A DNA stretch of 32,057 nt. It comes from an uncultured Gammaproteobacteria bacterium. GTDB lineage: Bacteria; Pseudomonadota; Gammaproteobacteria; Arenicellales; CALHMG01. Positions 1 through 9,100 of the stretch are shown here, piece after piece. Positions within the stretch are counted from its first letter, which is position 1, and every line of letters starts with the position of its first letter. The notes under the pieces were generated by a model that was given only the letters and a program-made list of their open reading frames with translations, was not told the origin of the DNA and made no database searches. The DNA lies in NCBI GenBank assembly GCA_938034705.1, contig CALHMG010000032.1, forward strand, positions 1 through 32,057, read 5' to 3'. The position numbers were made by a program, and so were the translations under genes.

Positions 1-26
1 GCGCCGATCGATTGATCGATCGGCGC
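1..26 (-). terminator. Perfect inverted repeat after the CsgG-like gene, possible terminator
   Basis: Positions 1-12 and 15-26 are exact reverse complements separated by 2 bases. The repeat lies 22 bases beyond the stop codon of the leftward CsgG-like gene, where an intrinsic terminator would be expected. Any U-tract would lie left of the window, so terminator function cannot be confirmed. As a near-continuous palindrome it could also be a protein-binding site. Confidence 0.4.
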
Positions 27-48
27 TGCCAGATTCAGCGAACGAAGA

Positions 49-861
49 TCAGTTGCCGATCTTCAGCTTGCCGCCTTTGCCAAGTCCACCTTCGACCTGC
101 TGTGCGCTGTAGTTGCGCAGTGCCCGAACCATGTTGTTGAAGGAGTCTGCGAACGCCGAGACGATGACCTTACCTTCAGGGGTCTTCGTAAAGCCGCCCA
201 GTGCACCACCGGCGCTGCGCCCAAGCACACCCAGGCCCGCCGAGAAGTCGAACTTGGCCGCGTTACCGGCGGCCGCGGCCACCTGAACACTGGACCGGTT
301 ATCCACAAGCAACAATGTCGTCGATGCTTCGTTCTTCTTCATGCCGCCGACCAGCGCGCCAAGCGAACTGTTCTTGGAGCCAATCAGGCCGCTTATCAAG
401 CCCCCGACACCACCGGTTTTTTCCGAAAACTGGATGCTTGGGCTCATCGTAAAATCAGCCGCGACCATTTGCCCCTGGCCAAAGTTACTGCCTTCACGAA
501 GCTCGCCCGAGTTCTGCAGCGTGCGTTCACCCATGACGGTCTTCATGGCCTTGCCGCGTTCGACAACAACAAAACAGTTTGATTGCTGCACCATCATCCG
601 CAGCACGGGTACGGTGCTGCCGAGTGATGGGTAGCGACGGTAGTAGTCGTGCCACCAGCGCTCTCTTTGATCTTCGTAAACGGCCAGCGTGCCCATCGGC
701 TCCTCGCAGAACTCAAGATCGGGGTTTGCGTTTTCGGACGCGCTGCCGCCAACTGCGCCAGACTGCGCGAGCGCTGCCGAACTTGTCGAGATCGCGAGAA
801 CGGCAAATGAAGTTGAGAGAATTCTGGTAATACTGGGAAGTTCAGGTCTGGCGAATGGCAT
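49..861 (-). CDS. CsgG/HfaB-family secreted protein
   Basis: A 270-residue protein related to the CsgG/HfaB family, whose founders form an outer-membrane export channel for curli subunits or a holdfast-anchor component. An N-terminal hydrophobic signal peptide (about residues 14-32, ending ALA-Q) is followed by the family core: a conserved segment around residues 90-140 (LRMMVQQSNCFVVVERG, then MGERTLQNSGELR, then QMVAADFTMSPSI), a Gly-rich stretch, and a C-terminal TPEGKVI...AFADSFNNMVRALRNY region. CsgG itself is a lipoprotein, but here no Cys follows the signal peptide, so lipid anchoring is not predicted. The start is ATG at 861 with GGAG about 7 bases upstream. No csgE/F or curli subunit genes are nearby, so a curli role is not supported. 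It could be a periplasmic or envelope protein using the same fold. The family is clear; its function here is unknown. Confidence 0.85.
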   Translation of the reverse strand: MPFARPELPSITRILSTSFAVLAISTSSAALAQSGAVGGSASENANPDLEFCEEPMGTLAVYEDQRERWWHDYYRRYPSLGSTVPVLRMMVQQSNCFVVVERGKAMKTVMGERTLQNSGELREGSNFGQGQMVAADFTMSPSIQFSEKTGGVGGLISGLIGSKNSSLGALVGGMKKNEASTTLLLVDNRSSVQVAAAAGNAAKFDFSAGLGVLGRSAGGALGGFTKTPEGKVIVSAFADSFNNMVRALRNYSAQQVEGGLGKGGKLKIGN

Positions 862-978
862 TGGTTACTCCGATTGAAAAGCAGGTACGGTTAAACATCA
901 GGAGGCCAGTGTGTCGCGCCTTGTTTATCCGATCAATCGAAGTTGCAAGCGTGTCGAGAAAGAAATCATTTTCGTCAC

Positions 979-1009
979 TTGCGATTGAAATGACGGATCA
1001 AACGATAAT
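979..1009 (+). promoter_or_regulatory. Weak sigma70-like promoter candidate upstream of the phosphatase gene
   Basis: TTGCGA (979-984) and GATAAT (1004-1009) are separated by 19 bases, longer than the optimal 17. They lie in an AT-rich patch (about 960-1050) between the divergent CsgG-like and histidine phosphatase genes. The rest of the 862-1132 gap shows no gene. Confidence 0.25.
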
Positions 1010-1132
1010 AGTAAAATACTAACGTCGTTACGGTTGCATAAGTATTATATCCAGAGCACGCCGAGGCTCTAGTCAGTATCAATTCTGCCGGGCGTTGTTG
1101 GTCTCAAAAATTACCCGATATTGGAGGAGTGC

Positions 1133-1735
1133 ATGAGGAAGTGTGGTGTCTTGGATTTGCGTTTGGGTTTGCGTTTGCTGCTGCTGGTTTTGCTCGTCAG
1201 TCCGTTGACCCCGGCTGCAAACGCGGCCGAAGCTGGTGAAAGCGAACTGTGGTCAGGACTCGCTCGCGGCGATTACATCGTGCTGGTGCGACACGCGCTC
1301 GCGCCAGGTAACGGCGATCCGGCAGAGTTTTCCCTGCGTGACTGCGCAACTCAACGCAATCTGTCTGGCGAAGGTCGTGAGCAGGCGCAAAGAATTGGCG
1401 CGCGAATCAAAGACGCCGGGCTTGCGACCGTGGAGGTGTTTTCCAGTCAATGGTGTCGCTGTCTCGAAACCGCCCGACTGCTCGGGTTTGGTGATGTCGG
1501 TGAGGTGCCCGCATTTAATTCGTTCTATCAGAGATACGAGCGTGAGGAAGCCCAGGTGAAAGGAATGCGGGCCTGGTTGATGCAGCGCAAAGATTCGGGA
1601 CCGGCGGTTGTCGTGACCCATCAGGTAAACATCACCAGTCTTGGGAATGTGTTCGCAACGTCAGGAGAGATGGTATTTATCTCTGTCGACAACGGTGGTG
1701 ACATCGAGGTCGTGGGCAGGATTGCGGTCGAATAG
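1133..1735 (+). CDS. Secreted histidine phosphatase (phosphoglycerate mutase-like)
   Basis: A 200-residue histidine-phosphatase superfamily protein with a Sec signal peptide (Leu-rich stretch at about residues 11-23, cleavage near ANAA at about 29-32), so periplasmic. The catalytic motif is LVRHA with the nucleophile His54; the usual RHG is RHA here. An SSQWCRCLETA segment carries the second conserved Arg (R109), and VVTHQVN supplies the second His (H163). Known members remove phosphate from small molecules or proteins; the substrate cannot be read from the sequence. ATG at 1133 is preferred because GGAGGAG lies about 5 bases upstream; a TTG at 1121 is in frame but would sit on top of that ribosome binding site. 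The gene stands alone: the divergent neighbour is CsgG-like and about 295 bases separate it from the Sel1 gene. Confidence 0.85.
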   Translation: MRKCGVLDLRLGLRLLLLVLLVSPLTPAANAAEAGESELWSGLARGDYIVLVRHALAPGNGDPAEFSLRDCATQRNLSGEGREQAQRIGARIKDAGLATVEVFSSQWCRCLETARLLGFGDVGEVPAFNSFYQRYEREEAQVKGMRAWLMQRKDSGPAVVVTHQVNITSLGNVFATSGEMVFISVDNGGDIEVVGRIAVE

Positions 1736-1989
1736 CGGGTTTACGCAAAAAGCAGACTTCATCAAATAGTGCGCGACAGGTCGTGAACGCGCTCGTGTTC
1801 CGGAGTTTTTCGAAGCTTTGACACGTGTGGCCTGCCGCCGCGTACCGGCGCTCAGTCTTCCGGCCAGGCACGAACTCGGCGGTGTGACCGTGTAAACCTG
1901 ACAGATTGCAGTTGTCCGCTGCGGCAAAAGCGAGACAGAAAGTCGGCCGGCCGGTTATCTGGATCTGTCTGTCTTGCCGTGATGACGCG

Positions 1990-1995
1990 TATAAT
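1990..1995 (+). promoter_or_regulatory. Perfect -10 hexamer (TATAAT) ahead of the Sel1 gene
   Basis: TATAAT lies 35 bases before the ATG at 2031. No good -35 sits at the standard 17-base distance; TTGCCG at 1974-1979 is only 10 bases away. The remainder of 1736-1989 shows no gene or clear hairpin. Confidence 0.45.
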
Positions 1996-2030
1996 CGGCG
2001 GGCGATCTAAAGACTATGCCAATTTAGTTT

Positions 2031-2894
2031 ATGTCCGAAGAAAAGATAAAACGACTGCTGGAACGTGCCCAACTTGGGCATACCGACGTACAGGCTGAGA
2101 TCGCGCAGCTGTATTTTGATGGCGAAGGCGTCACCCAGAATTTTGATGAGTCGTTCAAATGGGCGGAGGAGGCGGCGCGATATGGTGATCTTGATGCTAC
2201 CCATACGCTCGCACTGCATTACAAAAAAGGCCTCGGCACGCGCCAGAGTTTGCGCAAGGCGTGTCGTGAATTCAGAAAGTCCGCGAGAGCTGGAAATCCG
2301 GATTCGCAGTACGAACTGGGCGAGTTGATTCTTCATTCTCGTTTTGCCGATCTCAACCCTTTTCGCCGTGTGCAGCGCGCGGTCGGCTGGTTTGAGAAAG
2401 CCGCCGCCCAGGGAAATATCAAGGCGCTGTATCAAATGGGATTGGTGTACGAAGACGACGGTCAGTACTCGGCTGCCATCGCGGCGTTTCATCGGGCCGC
2501 CGAAGCGGGTTCGGTTGGCGCAATGGGACGGCTTGGCTATTTGTTCTGGCAGGGTCTTGGTCTTGATCGCGATCCCGAGCAGGCGCTGCACTGGCTGGGC
2601 AAGGCCGCGCGGCGTGACTGTCAGGTTTCGAAAACTCATCTTGGCACGATGCTCTACGAGGGTGAGGGTGTGCCTCGAGATCAGCTGACCGGCATTCGGC
2701 TGGTTGAGGAGGCCGCTGCGAGCGGTGAACCTCTGGCCATTGAAAAGCTGCATGACTTCGATCGTGTCAAATCGTTACCGGAGTCCGGGCGGACGCGTCG
2801 ACGCAATGACCTGCGCGATGATCTGGTTCAGGCGCGTCCGGGTCGCCAGCGCCGCCGCAGATCGGTGCCCTGGGGTGACAACGGGGTCAAGTGA
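2031..2894 (+). CDS. Sel1-repeat (SLR) protein
   Basis: A 287-residue protein made almost wholly of about six Sel1-like repeats (roughly residues 18-54, 55-90, 91-134, 135-165, 166-202, 203-238). Each has the alpha-helical signature A-x-x-x-L-(A/G)-x-x-Y-x-x-G-x-G followed by D/N...A-x-x-W-x-x-x-A-A-x-x-G. Such solenoids act as protein-protein scaffolds, often in signalling or envelope complexes. There is no signal peptide, so it is probably cytoplasmic. The C-terminal ~45 residues are Arg-rich and lack the repeat pattern, suggesting a flexible, possibly nucleic-acid- or membrane-binding tail. The start is the ATG at 2031; no strong Shine-Dalgarno is seen. No partner can be deduced, since the downstream giant protein is secreted and 218 bases away. 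Confidence 0.85.
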   Translation: MSEEKIKRLLERAQLGHTDVQAEIAQLYFDGEGVTQNFDESFKWAEEAARYGDLDATHTLALHYKKGLGTRQSLRKACREFRKSARAGNPDSQYELGELILHSRFADLNPFRRVQRAVGWFEKAAAQGNIKALYQMGLVYEDDGQYSAAIAAFHRAAEAGSVGAMGRLGYLFWQGLGLDRDPEQALHWLGKAARRDCQVSKTHLGTMLYEGEGVPRDQLTGIRLVEEAAASGEPLAIEKLHDFDRVKSLPESGRTRRRNDLRDDLVQARPGRQRRRRSVPWGDNGVK

Positions 2895-3112
2895 TCCGCA
2901 AGGGCATGATCGGATTCAGATCCGGACCCGGAGCGCGTGACCCAAGCCCACAGTCCAGGGCGCTTTCAGCGTCTGAATTACAGCCCATTTTGCCGGTGCC
3001 GGATCCGTGTCAGGCGGTCGCTACCAAATGTCCTGAGGGCTCGCCAAACGGCGAATTCTGTCTATAGCTAGTTGTACGAAATAACAACTCGCTATTCCTT
3101 CAGGGGCAGAAT

Positions 3113-6100
3113 ATGCAGCACCGTTGTAACTCGACTCAATCTTTACGCAGTCGAAATTTTGCGAAACTCGCTTTCCTTCTACTCTGTACGGTCCTGGGAT
3201 CTCAAGCCGCTCAAGCGGCGCCGATCCTGTCGGGCTATCTGTTCGTAGACTACGACCGAGACGGCAACCCCTACGTCACGAGCTCTGGCGGCTCAACGTT
3301 CGACGAAAGCGAAACCGGTGACGGTACGGTTAATTCCGTGTTCGCGCCCGCGACGGCAGGTTCTGGCATCAACGCCGCCTGGTCAGACTTTTCCATTCAG
3401 GCGGTCGACGTGCTGGGTACTGTTGAACCCGGCACGATCGACCCTACCAACGGCTATTACGAAATCGATCTGGGCAAGCTGCAGCCGGACGATTTTCTGA
3501 TTACGGTCACCGCACCCGGGGACTACACGGCGACCCACAGTCGTAACATCAGTTCAACGTTGCCGGTGACCTCCGGCGCGACCACACGCCCGCTGCAGTG
3601 GCACATCTACGATATCAATGCGGATCTGGCCAACCAGCACATTGGTGTACTGCCGCCGAGTCTGTGTGCGGCCAGCGGTGACGTTTATGCCACCTGTTTT
3701 GTGAAAGAGGATGTCAGCACCACAGGTGCCGGCGACACGGTCGTCACGTTTGCTTACGACGGCACCGGAAAAGCGCCACTGCTCGACGCCAACACCACCG
3801 GTTCGACCTGGGCTCTGGCTCACGACGAGTGGCGAAACGTACTTTTCGCCGGATCGTATCTCAAGCGTGGCGCGGACCTGGGTTCTGAAGGTCTTGACGG
3901 CCTGTACTGGGTAGACGACGGCGGCACCACGTATTCGGCAAGTCTCTCGGCACTGTCGGGCAACAGTTATGGATCTCTGATTTCAGACAGCGACGGTTGT
4001 GACACCGACGGTGACGGCTCCGATATCGACACAAGCCAGCCCACCCCCGATTTTGCGACGATGGCGGACTTTGAGGCGGGCCGTCTCAGCTGGGCGCCGC
4101 CTGCGCACACCGGTCCAACCTGGGCGGTCGACTGTGAAGCCTATGACAAAGTCGGGCGCGTATCGCTCGGCGACATTGACGTCACACCCGATGGCGACAC
4201 GCTGCTGGTCATGAACCTGGCGGAAAAAAAGCTGGAGATGTATGACGTAACGCTTGCGCAAAGCGGCACGATCAGCTTCCTTGGCGATCTCGCACTGACG
4301 GCACCCGGCTGTGGTGCATCCGACTGGCACCCGTTTGCGGTTGATGCAGTGGATGGCGGCTACGCCCTGGTGGGTATCACCTGTACTGATGGCACAACAG
4401 CGCTCGTGGAAAAGGTTGATCTGAGTCTCGATGCGCCTTTCCTGTCAGGACAGACGAATCTGCAGACGGTGCCGCTGGACTACGATCACTCCTGCGCCTA
4501 CACGAATGACTACAGCGCGACGGCAGGCTGTAACGATACGTTCACCGGCGACTACCGCGCCTGGTCAGATGTCTTTGAGATTGCCGACCTTGAGAACATC
4601 GAAGATGTTCTGACCGGCAAATTCATGAACCGACCGACGCCGATGTTGAGTGATATCGGTTATGAATCTGATGGTTCTCTGTCGATCAGTATTCGAGACC
4701 GCTTTGCTGATCAGTGGGCACCTGGCATGGACACCCCTGATGCAGGCCATGGGCTTGGCGTGCACGATGACCTGGTAAACGGACACTGGGGTTCCGCCGA
4801 GGTATTTACCGCAGGCGATATCCTCAAGATGTGTAATACCGGCACGCATGAAGCGCCGGCCTGGGACCTTGAAGGAAGCGGCAGCTGTACGACGCCCAAT
4901 TTTCCAAACCCCGCCGGTTCGGTTCAGAGCAGCGATGATGCGCACTTTGGTCCGGGCGGTGAATACGAGTGGTACGGCGCCGAGCAGGGTGCCGGTCACA
5001 CGGAAACGTCCAACGGCGGCATCTTCGCACCGTATCGTCAGAACCAGGACGAGATCGTCGTATCGCTGTACAACGGCGAAGACCTTGGCGGTGGTAACCG
5101 TGGCTCCGTGGCCTGGTGGAACATCGATACCGGCGTTGAAACGAACGCACTTGATCTGTACGCACCCGGAGACGGCACCGATACTTTTGGCAAGGCCAGC
5201 GGTATTGGTGATATCGAAGGTTGTTTGCTGACCGAAGAAATCGGCGACCGCGTCTGGTACGACGCAGACGGTGACGGTGTTCAGGATCCCGGTGAAGCGC
5301 CAATACCTGGCGCCACAGTTTCGGTTACCGGAAGTGTCTCGGGTGCGATCATCACCGTGCAGACTGACGCGAACGGCTACTGGTACGTCGACTCAAGCGA
5401 CGGCCTGGCGCCGGGTGAGGCCTATACAATCGTTATCGATCTCGCTTCGGCGACTTTGCCTTACGGCATCAGTCTCGCCGATATCGAATCTACTCGCCAG
5501 AACGTGACGCCGGTGGATCTGGAATCAAGTCTGACCGATGGCGATTACGTGACTGCGGCGACGTACGAGATCACAACGCCGGTTATCAGCGCGGGTGAGA
5601 TCAATCACACCTTCGATGCAGGTTTTTATGTTGACTACGATCTTGCGCTGGCCAAAACCGTAAAAGGTACCCCGGTCACCAACGGCTCGGGTGAAATCAC
5701 CCAGGTAACATTCGATCTGACCATCACCAACCAGGGCGCTCCCGTTGAGTGTTTTGAGGTTGATGACTACATCGACACGACGTACTGGAAGCCGTTTATC
5801 GCCACCGACAACAATGTCGATGCAACGTTCGCTACCGCGACGGGCGGAACCGTAGCCAACGCGTTTTCCTGGTACTGGGACGCGACGTCTACAACACAGC
5901 CCGTGGCAATGATTTGCCCGACCGCACTGCGCAACGGACCGGTGAACAACGCCACCGGTGACTGGAGTTCGAACGACAGTCTGTTGTTCAAAAAGAATGA
6001 GACCATTGTCATCAGTATCACGCTCGACACGGCAGATCCGCTCGCCGGGACCGTGACTGAACTGGTCAACTTTGCCGAAATTTCAAAGTTCGACAACGAC

Positions 6101-9100
6101 GCATACGTGGCTACCGGCACGTCCGAAGACAGTACGCTCGACGGAACGGTTCTGGAAGATGAAGACTCCACTCCCGATGGCACCAACGAGTCCGATGCGG
6201 GTGAGACGCGTACGGATGATGGCGGTGTTGCCGACGACAACGAAATCAACGAAGACGCCGCGGCAAACCCCGGGGTCGACGATGAGGACGACCATGATTT
6301 TGAGGCCGTTCCGTTGCCGGAACTCTATGACCTCGCATTGGTGAAAGAACTTTCTACCGGACAAAGTGCAACAGTCGCCGCTGGTGATACGGTTGACTAC
6401 ACCGTAACGGTCAAGAATCAGGGCGCCATGGACTCGGGGATCTTCTCCGTGGTTGATGCGATACCTGCTGGCATGACCTTCAGTGCCGCGTCCGGCACCG
6501 GCTTTGCATGCTCCCATGACGGATCCGCTGATGGCGGTCTCGTGACCTGTAACTTTGGCGGTAACCTGACAACAGGTCAGGAAGCGACGTTTGAGCTCAC
6601 GGTTAACGTAGTCAACGTTGCGATGGCGCCATTCAGAAACTGGGCCGAAATCGAAGCCGATTCTGGCGATGATGTTGACTCGGATGTCGCGGACCATGAT
6701 GGTGTTGATGGAACCGCAGGTACCGGTACGGCGGGTAGTGATCCAGTTGTGAATCACAACGATATCGATCACGCCGGCGCTGCTTATGACGAGCGCACCG
6801 AAGACGAAGACGACTCCGACTTTGAGGATGTCGACGTCGCGGCGCCTGCGCCGGAATACGATCTTGCGCTGATCAAGGAACTCAAAACCGGTCAGTCAGC
6901 CACGGTAGCTGCAGGCGATACGGTTGAGTACACCATCACGGTACGTAACCAGGGCGTTGCGGATTCAGGCGTGTTCAGCGTGGTTGACGTGATCCCGGCA
7001 GGTCTGACCTTTGTGTCAGCGACGGGTGTTAACTTTGCGTGTACCCACGACGGCGCTGCCACGGGCGGTGAAGTGACGTGTAGCTTCAGCGGCAATCTCA
7101 CAACAGGGCAGGACGCGACGTTCGAGCTCGACGTGACGGTTGGCGACGTGACCATGGCACCGTTCAGAAACTGGGCCGAAATCGAAACCGACTCCGGTGA
7201 CGACAACGACTCTCAGGTTGCCGACCATAACGCTGTAGACGGCGCGGCCGGTACCGGCACTGCCGGCTCAGACCCGGTCGATAACCATAACGACATCACC
7301 CTCGACGAGCCCGTTGGTGACGAAGACGACTCCGACTTTGAGGATGTCGACGTTGCAGCGTCAGCGCCGGAATACGATCTTGCGCTGATCAAGGAACTCA
7401 AAACCGGTCAGTCAGCCACGGTGGCTGCAGGCGATACGGTTGAATACACCATCACGGTGCGTAACCAGGGCGTTGCGGATTCAGGCGTGTTCAGCGTGGT
7501 TGACGTGATTCCGGCAGGTCTGACCTTTGTGTCAGCGACGGGTGTCAACTTTGCGTGTACCCACGACGGCGCTGCCACGGGTGGCGAAGTGACGTGTAGC
7601 TTCAGCGGCAACCTCACAACAGGGCAGGACGCGACGTTCGAGCTCGACGTGACGGTTGGCGATGTAACGATGGCGCCGTTCAGAAACTGGGCCGAGATCG
7701 AAACCGACTCCGGTGACGACAACGACTCCCAGGTTGCCGATCACAATGCTGTAGATGGCGCGGCCGGCACCGGCACCGCCGGTTCAGACGCGGTCAACAA
7801 CCATAACGACATCACCCTCGACGAGCCTGTTGGTGACGAGGACGACTCCGACTTTGAGGATGTCGACGTTGCGGCGAGCACGCCGGATGTTTACGACCTG
7901 GCGCTGGTGAAACGCCTGGCAACAGGTCAGAGCGCGTGGATCAACAATGGCGATACCGTGGATTATGAAATCCAGGTCAAGAACCAGGGCACCGTTGCTT
8001 CTCTGGACTTTGTCATCGAAGATCGCGTGCCTACCGGAATGCAGTGGGTCAATCTTGCGAGCTATGGGCCTAACGTCAACTGCCTGCACGATGGATCAGT
8101 CACGGGTGGAGTAGCCACCTGTACCTATACCTCTACAGGTCCGACAGATCTTCTTCCGAATGCGGTGACGACGATTTTGATCTCACTGACCGTCGTTGAT
8201 CTCACCCAGGCGCCGTTTGCGAACTGGGCTGAAATTACCGAGGACTCCAGTGCAGATTACGGCCTGACGGACGATGACTCCGTGCCTGCTGATCACAACG
8301 CACAGGACACCGGGCCCGGCGATACGTCGTCAGGTGGCGATCCGTTTATTGATCAGACCGACGTCGCTGATGACCCTGATACGCCGGCTACTGAAGAAGA
8401 CGACAGTGATCCGGCCTACGTATTCAGTGCGTCGACTACGCCGATTACACTGGAGTCGTTTGGTGTTGAACTGGCGCAAGGCAGCTACAACGCCCTGTTC
8501 AACTGGACAACTTCAATGGAAGACGCGAACGTTGGCTTTAACCTCTACGGACGCAAGTCCGGTGGCGACTGGCAGAAGCTGAACGATCACATGATTCCTG
8601 CCCAGGCGTCCCGGAGCGACGGCCATGCCTACTCGGTAACGCTCGTCGACGTCGACGCTGAGGAATTTGCGATTACGGACGTTGATGTCTTTGGCAAAGA
8701 GACTGTGCACGGTCCTTTCTCGGCAAATCGTACATACGGTTTAAACGCTGACGATATTGACGAGACCATCGCTGACGAGTTCGCGCAGGAGGTCGACGAA
8801 GAAGTTGCTGTCGACGCAGCTGCCGGGGCCGTTTATCTCAAGATTCGCCAGTCCGGTGTTCATCGAGTCACGTTCGAAGAACTGCAGACTGCGGGCTATG
8901 ACTGGTCTGGAATCAGAGCAGGTGATATCTCGGTGAGCTTTCGTGGCAAAGCCGTACCCGTGCGTGTAGTCGCTAACAGCTCAGGCGGTGTGTTCGGGCA
9001 ATCGACTTTTGGCAAGGGTGGCTACGTTGAGTTTGTAGCCGACACCGAAGAAAGTCTGCTTTCGTCATACACGATCTACAAGCTGGCGCTGGATCCTGAT

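Noticed and set aside
2007-2753. 248-codon antisense frame opposite the Sel1 gene
   Set aside because: Sel1 repeats on the sense strand explain the region.
6083-6772. 229-codon antisense frame within the giant gene
   Set aside because: Shadow of the DUF11 region; no domain or start signal.
6326-7890. DUF11 array considered as a CRISPR or mobile repeat
   Set aside because: Units are in-frame coding domains of about 172 codons with no spacers.
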